A DNA stretch of 64,000 nucleotides, taken from positions 58,257,899-58,321,898 of the forward strand of contig CP136067.1 in the NCBI GenBank assembly GCA_032622095.1, written 5' to 3'. This document shows positions 11,119 to 21,450 of the stretch, piece after piece (position 1 is the stretch's first letter; every line of letters starts with the position of its first letter). The position numbers and the translations under genes are program-made. A model generated the notes under the pieces. That model ran no database searches. It saw only the letters and a program-made list of their open reading frames with translations, and was not told the DNA's origin. Source of the stretch: Siphonodentalium dalli (Eukaryota; Mollusca; Scaphopoda; Gadilida; Siphonodentaliidae).

Positions 11119-13130
11119 AGAATGCTTTACTAATATGTGAATATAACTACAACCATATCACAAATTAGCCTGATTGAGTTACATGTGTGTGTCCCTGTGA
11201 CATGTGTTGTTATGATATTACTAAAGATATATCTGGCAGGAAAGACAAGATGACAATATTTGTAGGAATATCATAACAAGAGACAGCATAGTCCCACTGT
11301 CATATTATGACAAGCTCTAAACCTATCAATCTTCGATATAAACAATAATTGGCTACAAAGCTACACTTGCCTTTGGCCATGTGAACTCTTTAACTCTTAG
11401 CAACAATTAAGTGGATTATAAAATTATTCCACTTTATTACATGTATAATTACATGATAAGCAAGACACGAAAATCTAAATCAAAAGGCAGGGCCAGTGTA
11501 TGTAGTTGCAAAGATCACCTGACTAATGTGAATTCCATCGGCAATAGCAACTAATGCCGCCATGGTTTATTAATATAAAAGGGACTGAAGGCCTTCACAG
11601 TGAAAACATGAATGTCTGTAAAACAACTACCATCAACAAGTACATGTAAAAATAGATCAGCTGCTCTTATTTTTTTCATTATTAATAAATTATAATTCTC
11701 TATAAACAAGATGTTGCATGCTAACCATTGCTGTGTAAACGATTTATCGATCAGACTCCAATTATTCCATTAAAGGGACGGGCGGCCTTCGTTGCAGGTT
11801 ATAATTTAGAAATAACATTATCAAATTATGATAATTTCCTCAAGAATATACTAATAGTATAGCATAATGATGATATGGATGAGATAATATGATAATATGC
11901 AAGGCATATGGAACGACCCCGGCATAATAGTAAGAAGACGGACAATGCAAAGGATCGTGCAAATAGTCATGATAGTATATGCATATATATTAGGCCTATA
12001 CGCATGTCAGCGAATGCTTGATCAATCTTGTAGATCGTTTTGGATGCGAGTAGACTTCGATAATTATATATGACTTAATATAGCCTATGGTTTAGATATC
12101 AGCCTTTGATGAAAATAATCATACCTCTAACGAGTTGATATAACATACACACATCTCAGAACACACAATGTTATTGTTGTATTTATCTTTGCCGGTCGAC
12201 ATTTTATTTTTGGGCATATTTATGTCAGTTTTGAGACAAAACAACCTACAATTTGGTCATTTTGAAGAGTAATTCTCATTACACATGAATGCGTAGTTAC
12301 AGTATATAGATGTGACAAGGTCGCGGATTTATGGAACATTTGGGTGATTAGTTGGCACTAAACAAAATGTAAGTCATGATTCAATATTCATCCATGTACA
12401 GAAATCGGACCTGTGAAAATGGCAAAGTCTTTTAAACTATTATAGTTCAGAATTCACTAGATTGAAAATAACCATGTACATTCTTAGAAAAGTGTACAAT
12501 GCATAGTGTATTCGTAAATTTTGCTAATTTTCTGAGATGAAAGCGTCTAAGTGACCGGAAAATATAGATGAAAGCTAACATTTAGTTATATGAGGGACAT
12601 TTAATCATGCTGCATTGTATATGTAGCTAAGTACTGTTTTATGACACTTATATGCATACATGTATTCGTTTAAACCTTCCGATATGCTAGAGTAAATTAA
12701 AATTATGACCCAATTTCGAAGCGATAGTTTTTGTTGATACGCCACGTTGCGCATAGTCCTTTCTTGAAATATAATACACATAATTATGTGTCTGCTTTTA
12801 CATGTCCAGTATGGTTGTGATATGTAGCCTAGCGACGAAAACGACATTAAACTCTCAATCAATACATCAATCAATAGATATATAGTCTATAGTGAGGTGA
12901 AATCAGTTGACCACGAAGACGACATGACACGTTCAATCATGTCTGGATTCTGGCCCGCAGAGACAAATAACATTTTGACGTCATGACGCCGTAACTGCCT
13001 TCATTTAGCTAACAAATAAAATTGATCTAATATGAACCTATGCAGGACATATTCATAACAACTTACTGTTTATAAATAAATATATTCTTCAGTGGTCCAT
13101 TGCCAAATATCGGAAGTTGTGAAGTAGCAA
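11119..13130. other. AT-rich non-coding DNA
   Basis: No gene recognised. A stretch near 11577-11690 (GGGACTGAAGGCC, AAAAATAGATCAGCTGCTC) resembles 33850-33975, so it is repetitive. The rest shows no clear structure. Confidence 0.45.
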
Positions 13131-13340
13131 ATATGTTTCATTGCCGATTCCGCAATTTTGTGAAACAACTACCGGAAGTCACGTGATTTTTTCGCGAAAA
13201 TGTTGGTTCGCTAAAATTTTCTCCTTCACGGTATACTGTAATTTATGTGTGACGTCACAAGTACGTACGCCCGCATGTTACTATACACGAACCGAGCTCG
13301 GGCGCGCAAGCGCATCGAGCGGGGTCATTATTATTCACAA
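13131..13340. promoter_or_regulatory. Promoter-like CpG-containing patch
   Basis: In an AT-rich setting this patch holds ACCGGAAGTCACGTGATTTT (an ETS-type CCGGAAGT beside an E-box CACGTG), TGTGACGTCACAAG (a CRE palindrome), and a CpG-dense run from about 13261 to 13325. That mix is typical of animal housekeeping promoters. No downstream gene was recognised on either strand, so this may also be repeat-derived sequence. Confidence 0.3.
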
Positions 13341-13859
13341 AACATGTTTTGTGTCCGAGAAAATACAGGTAGACTGTTGATTATTTCTCACAAAAAGCGC
13401 AGTGGATTGTTTATAAGATGAGTCATGATATTGCGCCATTTCCTTAAATAGATTCGCACGATTTATGTCGGTTGTAAAACTCCTAATTTGGTGCTTACTC
13501 ACAATGCGATTCATCGTAATATTCCTTATTTCGATTTGCGTGCTTTACGTCGGTTGTAAAACTCTTAATTTGGTGCGCTTACAACTTACAATACGATTCA
13601 TCGTAATATTTCTGTCTGATCATTTCCCAATCATGAAGTAACGTGGATTAGCTTCATTTTGAACTGACTGCGGGTAGAATGGGTCGATTAAAATATAATT
13701 TGGTGTGATTTGAATGCGATTATTGATTGCGCTAATAAATTTATCTAAGCATTTCGCAGCGCAATGGAACATTTTCATTGGTAGTTCCCTATGTTTGTAT
13801 ATAAACAATCGTAACGTAACTTTTTTTTTATGTTTGTTTACATAACCAAGGGTACAAAC

Positions 13860-14193
13860 ATGATATTTAAAAAAATATAATATATATTTCCTTAAAGAAA
13901 GCCTGAACACTGAACTATATGGATATATGTCCTGCGTTTGTAAACCATAGTAGAAAAGGGGTTAACTTTTTGTGGTCGCCTACGATCTCTCGCGGTCTTC
14001 AGTGGCTTGCTCGGATTAGTCACGCATGCGCAGTCCCAATATAACCGATTGAATTCGCCAGTTTATTTTCAACTCAATCAGGAGATTGGCGAGTTGCGGG
14101 GTTGGGAATGGCACCGCCATGGGAGGGCCCTATGATAGTTCAGTGTTCAGGCTTTCTTTAAGGAAATATATATTATATTTTTAAAAATATCAT
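13860..14193. mobile_element. Element A, head hairpin unit
   Basis: A 334-bp foldback unit. Its ends ATGATATTTAAA...AAATATCAT carry inverted arms of ~55 bp (TATATATTTCCTTAAAGAAA, GCCTGAACACTGAAC and their inverses at about 14138-14193). The interior (GGGGTTAACTTTTTGTGG, GATTAGTCACGCATGCGCAG) is repeated in inverse at the far right end of element A. The unit directly abuts the body of A. The same hairpin-plus-body order is seen in B, C and D. Confidence 0.75.
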
Positions 14194-14371
14194 ATTTCCG
14201 CTAAAGGAAGCCGTTCACACTGAACTATATGGATTAGAATGCAAGCCCAGGAGGAGGCACGAGCAATAAAGTTAATAGCCAAATTTTGGAGGGAATGCAC
14301 TCTGCTAAAACAGATTGTACCTAAATATGAACTCTTTAATGAATCTGTTATGATTAGGTACGTGAAATAAC

Positions 14372-14674
14372 TCATATAATTAGAGTGCTATATTGCCCAA
14401 ACATGTACCTCCCCCCCTTGTTTTTGGAAGGAACATCCCAGGTGGTGCCATTCAATTCAGAATTGCGAGCGAACCGAGCAATTCTCTGTTCTTCATCCGT
14501 CAGTTCTAAGAATCGAGCCGATTTGAGATTCGAGGAGACTAACTCCCTCTCCGCCTTAGCGACATAACGACCTGCACTGGAGGAGGCCCACTCCAAAGAT
14601 GGCAAGACAACCAACATTAAGAGTTTAACTAACTGCTGTTCACCAATGCAGATGGCAGATAACCTGATGCCCAA
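14372..14674 (-). pseudogene. Possible coding relic inside element A
   Basis: A 100-codon open frame with balanced composition, including FLELTDEEQRIARFARNSEL and NGTTWDVPSKNKGG. In element C the equivalent frame (about 58480-58570) reads LARLSR-stop-HELYGTTWEVSSKNKGV. That is protein-level similarity with a stop, as expected of a decayed element gene. I do not recognise the protein. It could also be conserved non-coding sequence that happens to be open. Confidence 0.3.
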
Positions 14675-15130
14675 TCTGTGGCACAGGTATCAAATGGAGA
14701 GCCCATTAGCCCAAATGGGTTATACAACTATAAGCGAGTCAAGCCATCGGATCAGAGGGAGCCCCCACCATCGCATGCTGCAGGTGGTCATGCCCAAGCT
14801 AATATCCTGGCCAAGCTGGAGGGTGGGGAGAGGTCATTTTTCTCCGATCCCTAATGCGAGCGTGACCAGGGAGACTCGGCGCTTTACCTCATGGGTACGG
14901 CCCCTGCCCTACGCTTAAGCTGCCGAAGGCCATCCAGCCGGTACGTACGCACGCGATTTTGGCAGCTTTAGCGCCCAGAACCGCTAGCGTCTGGTGGGGG
15001 CCAAATGGCCTGGAGGTCCCAAGTACCCCGGCAGCTCCACCAGACATATCCCCACGAATTGGTTGAACCGTCAAGACGTAACTGGAGGAGCGTGAACTGG
15101 TCCTGCCCTTAGAACAGTTATCACACGTTC

Positions 15131-15610
15131 ACATGTCCCTGAGGTACATATGTATCACAATATACACATTGCGTATATATATATATATAAAATGATAAAA
15201 TATATATATCCGGGGGATATATATATTAAGTTTTCCTCATGAGACCATGTCAGAAGGCCCTTCCAAAGCTGCACCCATCAATCTAATGGTCGGAGCCAGA
15301 TCACAGCTCCCTGTCATGATCCAAAGTATCACTAAATATAGATATACAACCCCACAGAGAACATGTCTCATGTCTCTGAGGTACCTATGTATCACAAGAT
15401 AGCATTGCAGAAACCCAGTGACACAAATCTTTCGCATATATAGATATATAAAATGATATCATAGATATATCATGGCGATATATAAGTCATCATGAGATCA
15501 TGTCAGAAGACCCTACTAAAGCTGCGCCCAACAATCCAATGGTCGGAGCCAGAGCAGAGATCCCTGGCACAATCCAATGTATCATTAAAGATATATATAT
15601 AGCCCCTCAG
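15131..15610 (+). repeat. Tandem duplication, ~240-bp unit, inside element A
   Basis: Two units share CTGAGGTAC, TATGTATCACAA, ATATAAAATGATA, CATGTCAGAAG, AAAGCTGC and ATGGTCGGAGCCAGA. The spacing is about 236-254 bp, so the unit length is uneven. There are several ATAT runs. Confidence 0.65.
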
Positions 15611-18445
15611 AGAACATGGCCGAACACCGCAGGTGACCAGAGCATCCAATGAGAAAGCAAACCGCTACTCTCAGGTGCCAAAACAATAGTGTCGGTACGA
15701 GTATTAATTTTGGAGAAATTTCCCAACGAGCACCATCCATTGGAATGGAGACAGACAGCAAAATGTGCAATCACAAGTATTATGTTCAGCCTAAATCCAC
15801 ACACATTACTATTATTAGGCCATCACGACCACTAGGCACCCGAGAGCAGTCCGCGTTCCCAGCGGAATACCCACCGCGATCCGATTCTAAGAAATGAAGG
15901 TGCGCCTTCTACAACCGAAATCAGTTCAAATGATGTACAATGTAGTCAGATGATGAACACAGGTAAATTTTCACGGTCACCATACGGAATATTCAGGTCT
16001 GCCCCCCCAAACATGCAGCAGAATGACCTAGGTGTGTGATAGGTCAGTTAGTGTGAAGCATGCAGCAAACTAGGGGAAGACCCGCTCTAAAAATGGCTCC
16101 CCTAGGAAGGAAACGAATGAAATTATCATCCTCCTAGTAAAGGATACACATCCCTTTATAATGTTGTTTTTTTATTTTAATATGAAGAGCCAAGATAGAG
16201 AGGAACTCCCCCCACCCAAGTGGTCCTGCTTATGGCATGTTTAAGGAAGAGAGGACAAACCCAGCATAGACCGAAATGCGCAGTTGGCAGCATGGTTTCA
16301 GGCCCTTACGATCGGGCATCTGGTGCCATGGGGATGGGATCCCACTCGTACGGGGTGGTCCCCTGCCTGCGTCTTAGGAAAGGTCGGTAATGCTGGTCAA
16401 TGAGCTTCCTCGAAAGCTTAGCTGGACAGCGCAAACGTCTTTGCCTGTTTTATTGTCTATGTGCCAGATAATCAAATTGATATGGGCAATAGAAGTATGA
16501 AGAGCCATGCTGATGGCCTCTTGTCGGAAAGGATATTGGCAGTGGTCGTGGGACACGTGACAATATAAATGCTTTCCATGTAAATATGCTTCATTCGTGT
16601 GTGAAGTATATTTGCCAATCAACGGTATGAAAGTTCGGGACACGTATATATTTGAAAATTCATTGAGACTCCAGCTAGTCCATGAATACCTTCAAAACAC
16701 CTACCATGCCCTTTATGAACAATGCATGCTGTATTGGATGTACAGCCTGTTCTTGTACCAAGCTCACATTTGATATGGTTACTTGCCATAAATAATGTCT
16801 CCCCCCATACAGAACTTTCTCATGAGAAGTTGTTAGAATCTTATAAGAATCTCATGAGAAGCATATTAGAAAGATATGCAAAGCAGAGAAATCTAACATG
16901 AACCTTGTGAGAACATGTTAGAAATCAATTTTCTAACCAAGGGTCTTATGTGAGAAAAATTTCTCACGTGAGAAATATGAGATCTCGTAAGAAATGCAGA
17001 CTTTGAAATATTTCAACTGAACCGATAGTATATTTTTCTAAGTTGCAAATTCTAATTTGAGTTCTCATGAGAAAAATAGACTTTGAAATTATCATCCTTC
17101 AAGTAAGTTTTAAAAAAATTTCGGGGTTAAGAAATTTTCACGTGATTTCTTATGAGGAATGCACACTTTGAAATTTTTTCACAAAAACTTATTGGATATT
17201 TTCAAAGTCAGAAATTCTCACGTTAGATCTCATAAGAAATACAGACTTTAAATTGTGTGGTCTCCAATTCCAGAAAAGTAAGCCAAGTGTGATTTTCTTA
17301 CATGAGAATATGTTAGAAATAGGGTAGATATTTTAAAGTCAGATTTCAATGGTGGGTAAAATGATTTAATCTAGAACATGTGGTCTTGAGAAATCTGATC
17401 TGGTGTATGCTGGAGAATTCAAAATATAAAATGCGCCAAAACAGTTACTGGAGTTAACCTGTACATGTCAGTTGCTGTGCATGATTTAGACTGTAAATTA
17501 TCTTTATATCTGTGCTAGAAGCTTAAGTTGTGTTATATTCACGAGAAGGGGAACATGGAGTTATATTTATTGTTTTATTTGTGGATATTCTTTAATGATA
17601 AGTTCCACAACATGGAATACACATTATACTAGGTAAGTGTAATATTTATATAAATGGCAGAGGGCTTTAGGCATCGCGTCATGCATCTGGCATCATGGCA
17701 AGATTTTATGGCATGTGGTCTCTTGTGTTGCCTTTACTGCAGGTTCTAATATGTAATTTATCAACCAGGTAGACTACATGCAGTATACATGTGTATATAT
17801 TAAAGTTGATTTAAATTTTATTTTCAAATATTTTAAATTATATTTCTAGAATAAATAATGATGGCCCATATCACATCAAATAAACTTCTGTTATTGTTAA
17901 TTGATTCTAAGACAGAGTAAATGTTCAAATCTATTTGAACAAAATGAATGAATTTTAGGAAATAAACAATTTATGGCAGTTTTCATTGTTTCATGGAAGT
18001 GATTTTTACAGTTATTTGGAATATTCCACGGAGCAGTTAACATGTTGCAGTGTACACATGCACACATGTTGAACAGCAATTGAAAAATTGGTTGATCAAA
18101 TATTAAGAAAAGTTAAGTTGAAGTTTAGTGTGAGAATACAGATCTGTATTTGTACAATATAGATTCATCGCACACACAAATGCCTCTAAGATCAGGGACC
18201 CCAGAAGCAGAAAATGGCAAGGGGGCAAAAGCAGTCCGAAAGCCTGGAAATTCTCAATGACAGTGTTTGTTATTTTATAACCTTAAAAAGATGATAAATG
18301 ACAGTGTTAAATTGTTAATGATACCAAAATGAATTTGGTAGCACATAGATTTGTTTGAATTAGATAGTCCTTATTTGTTATACTGGTCATTATATTTTGA
18401 AATATATAGAACAGGAATTTTTTCTTATATGCATGAAAAAAGGAT

Positions 18446-18640
18446 TTTTCTCGCGAGAGAAATGATTCTTTCTCACGTGAGAAATGATTCATTCTCACGT
18501 GAGAAATGATTCTTTCTCATGTGAGAAATTATTCTTTCTTACGTGAGAAATTATTCTTTCTTGCGTGAGAAATGATTCTTTCTTACGTGAGAAATTATTC
18601 TTTCTTACGTGAGAAAAAATTATTTCTCACGTGAGGTTTT
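18446..18640. repeat. 22-bp self-complementary minisatellite (CACGTG)
   Basis: About nine units of ~22 bp, TTTCTCACGTGAGAAATGAT, with variants CGCGAG, CATGTG, TACGTG and TGCGTG at the centre. Each unit is nearly a perfect palindrome, so the array can extrude repeated hairpins and presents many E-box-like centres. Confidence 0.8.
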
Positions 18641-18768
18641 TAATATGCAAATTAGCAAGATTTTTTTTCACGTGAGAAAAAATTCTTACGTGAGGAAAGA
18701 TTCTTTCTCATGTGAGAAAAAATTCTTATGAGATCTTGCTAATTTGCATATTAAAAACCTCACGTGAG
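18626..18768. repeat. 35-bp perfect inverted repeat with ~73-bp loop
   Basis: 18626-18660 (CTCACGTGAGG, then TTTTTAATATGCAAATTAGC) is the exact inverse of 18734-18768 (GCTAATTTGCATATTAAAAA, then CCTCACGTGAG). The loop carries more CACGTGAGAAA units. The arms include an octamer-like ATGCAAAT. Confidence 0.85.
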
Positions 18769-19429
18769 ATTCTAACGTGAGAATCTAACGTGAGATTCTC
18801 ATGAGAATTATGTTAGGACATTTTGGTAAGGGGGCCCCCCACCTTCCTCGTCTTGGAATACCACTGCTATTATATCGTTATTCATTGGGGAACGTCATCC
18901 AGGCCACGGTCGCCAGTTATTGCCAGTGGGCCAGTTACCTGGAGGGGTCAAGTCACCACGATTCTAAATACCTGTCAGGCTGGAATCATTCTCATAATTG
19001 AATCAAGAAGGGGAAAGGTTTTTCAAACCAAAGTATCTTCAAATATATTTGTAGATAGTGAAACCATGATTAAACACCGTCAGAGTGACGATAAGCTTCT
19101 TGCCTTACTCTAGAGAATGCAAACCGGAGCACCCATGATTTGTAATTTTGTGTCCCAATTAGAGCCATATCCAGAATCGTAGTAACCCAGCCCCCCCGCT
19201 TCTTTTCGGTAAACCTACACAGGAAGGAAAGCAATTATGTTTGTATTCCGGAAGGAGACACCATTTAGTCGAGAAACAACCCAGCAATTTTGAAAGGATG
19301 GGTTAATTTTGGATACAATTCAGAATAATAACTAAAATCTGGAATTGAGACAATAGTGAAACTGTCATCACGATTAATTTTAGTGTCATGCTTGCAATCA
19401 TTAAATGCTAGCAGTTCAAAATTTGACAG

Positions 19430-20230
19430 TGAAGTTGAAGCACTGTACGAGAATCGAATCATGTACTCAACAGAATTCTGACTCCTGTCAGATGTCAATC
19501 CCTGTCTGAAATTAATGACACTAACGAATCTTAGTACGACGACAGTCATTATTTTTCTGATATTGATAAACTGTAGTCTGATAACTTCAAGCGTCGACCA
19601 ACACATCTAAATCATAGGAGACATGTGTGACAGTATTAAAACAGAAAACACAAAGTATTTTGTGAAAGCATGTTGTTTTGATGAGATCTAGTGACTCCAG
19701 TAGTGTTCTGTAATATGCACACACATAGGTGTGTACATGGGTCAGCCATTAAGTTTTTATTGTCCACACCCGATCGCACAGCGTAGTGCACCCATGACAA
19801 CATACCTGAACAAGTGTTGTAATGGGGAAAGTCGGCATTTGCATTCGGATTTTATTCAGTAATCTCGAATGGGACTTGTTAGCCTGACAAACTTGGTATC
19901 GGACCAAGTTCTGATTTCTGTCAGAATACCCTGACCAGGGTGCGATCCCCGGTCCGCTATCACATGGCTGAGATTGTTACATTGAAGGTGATGCTCCGTT
20001 ACGAGAATCAAACCATGAACAGAATTATAACACTTGTCCAATATCAATCTCTGTCAATTTATTAAAGTAATAATGACACTACTGTTTTTACATTGATAAA
20101 CCCAGATGTAAATTGTAATCAACTTTTAAGTTCAAATGTGACCAACACATCTGGATCAGTTGTATTGAACCATAAAACAACAAAGTATTATGAGAAAGAA
20201 TGTTGTTCATAACATTATGATAGATAGCGT
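19430..20230 (+). repeat. Diverged direct duplication inside element A
   Basis: A segment near 19430-19680 (TACGAGAATC, ATGACACTA, ATTGATAAAC, GACCAACACATCT, CAAAGTATT, AATGTTGTT-like) recurs near 19985-20225 at a spacing of ~565 bp. Between them, 19930-19960 reads CAGGGTGCGATCCCCGGTCC, loosely like a tRNA-derived SINE box, but the match to an RNA polymerase III B box is imperfect. Confidence 0.4.
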
Positions 20231-20849
20231 CAGTAGCGATGGTAATTATTGCTAAATAAATGTCCACGCGTAAATAAATTCCCACGAAATTAGGAGACTT
20301 CCGGTAGCGAATCACGTGGCATTTATATCTGACAAATTATATCATACCTTATAGGTTCTATAATAATTACATAGATGAATTGCTCACAATAATCTATGCG
20401 CCTCGTAAGGCCTTGAAATGGCGGCTGATTATGGCGAAATGTTGATTTTCATATTCGAAAATTTTTAAGTCCGCCGCCTTTTCGAAAACCCGGACAATTT
20501 GTATGTTTGAAGCGAAACGGTCTGTGAATTCGAAACAATAATTCTAAAAACTAACGCGTAGGCGACCAGTAATTATTGTATCGATAAATTGAATTTGTTG
20601 TCTAGTTGTTAAAAGACAAATTCGGAAAAATACTCCCTTAGACTTCCGTTCGGTTCGTAGCAGAAAATAAACTGGCGAATTCAATCGGTTATATTGGGAC
20701 TGCGCATGCGTGACTAATCCGAGCAAGCCACTGAAGACCGCGAGGGATCGTAGGCGACCACAAAAAGTTAACCCCTTTTCTACTATGGTTTACAAACGCA
20801 GGACATATATCCATATAGTTCAGTGTGAACGGCTTCCTTTAGCGGAAAT

Positions 20850-21450
20850 ATGACAATAACATGCAATCTACGTGATATTATTATTTGTATAAGAACAACG
20901 TCTGTCTATTAAAACATTCTTTCTGTTTATGGCGGTTTTAGTGGATGTGACTATTTTAAAACCTATATCCACAGGGAAGGCTGCCCGTTTCTTTAAAATA
21001 CAAAGATCAATCCAATCAAAATGTAACGGTAAACATTGGAATAGGTTAAAGCATGGACAAATATTCTGAAAACCAAATTTGTACTGAAATATTTTAATTA
21101 ATTAATGTTTATTTATGTAACAGCGGTTTTAACATGCGAAATACCTTTATTTGAGAATATTTTACAGTGAAAATAAGAACAAAGTCAATATACTTTCCCA
21201 TGTCCTTCTTCATGATGATGGACTTATAGTCTTTTATGATTTCTCACATCTACCTAGTACGAAGGCCTTATGTCCATTTAACTGAACCTGGTTACAAGCT
21301 CTTTTTAGTGTTGTGACAACTAGAGTGAAGGTACAGTTTGTCATTGAAATTTGCACGCTTACTCCTTGTGATAATATTCTAAAAGGTATATGATTTAGGG
21401 CTAAAGACCAGAAACAGAAACAAAGTATCTTAGTTAAGTAGTAGTCCATT
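20850..21450. other. Short non-coding stretch between elements
   Basis: No gene recognised. On the minus strand TTTGATTGGATTGATCTTTG (about 21000-21024) would read DWIDL, as in the last harmonin PDZ3 strand. No acceptor precedes it and the following residues do not match. Confidence 0.4.

Larger units (their letters stand above)
16803..18815. mobile_element. CACGTG/TCATGA-rich insert in element A
   Basis: Both flanks of this ~2-kb stretch (16810-17300 and 18410-18815) are full of palindromes of the type TTCTCATGAGAA and TTTCTCACGTGAGAAA, whereas the middle is ordinary AT-rich DNA. The left edge has TTCTCATGAGAAGTTGTTAG and the right edge has GATTCTCATGAGAATTATGT. This suggests an element with palindrome-rich subterminal regions. 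The exact ends and target duplication were not resolved. Confidence 0.45.
14194..20849. mobile_element. Element A, body (6.7 kb, inverted end at right)
   Basis: The body starts ATTTCCGCTAAAGGAAGCCG...CACTGAACTATATGG and ends with the inverse, CCATATAGTTCAGTG then CCTTTAGCGGAAAT (20849). The right ~190 bp (20655-20849) is the inverse of the interior of the head hairpin joined to this end. Internal blocks AGGAGGAGGCACGAGCAATA and CTTGTTTTTGGAAG are shared with element C. No transposase, reverse transcriptase or recombinase was recognised. A CACGTG-rich insert (about 16803-18815) splits it; without the insert it would be near the size of element B. Confidence 0.7.

Noticed and set aside
18446-18640. 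CRISPR-like regular repeats
   Set aside because: The 22-bp units are head-to-tail with no unique spacers, and the setting is an intron-bearing eukaryotic genome.
19925-19965. tRNA-derived SINE box (GCGATCCCCGGTCC)
   Set aside because: It does not match the B-box consensus well, and no A box at proper distance was found.
13860-20849. Element A as a DIRS-type retroelement
   Set aside because: Inverted ends would fit, but no reverse transcriptase, RNase H or tyrosine recombinase motif was found and the head-hairpin join does not match DIRS split repeats.
20985-21030. Minus-strand DWIDL reading, as in the last strand of harmonin PDZ3
   Set aside because: No AG acceptor precedes it and the downstream residues (CILKKRAAF) do not match the family; a five-residue match by chance.
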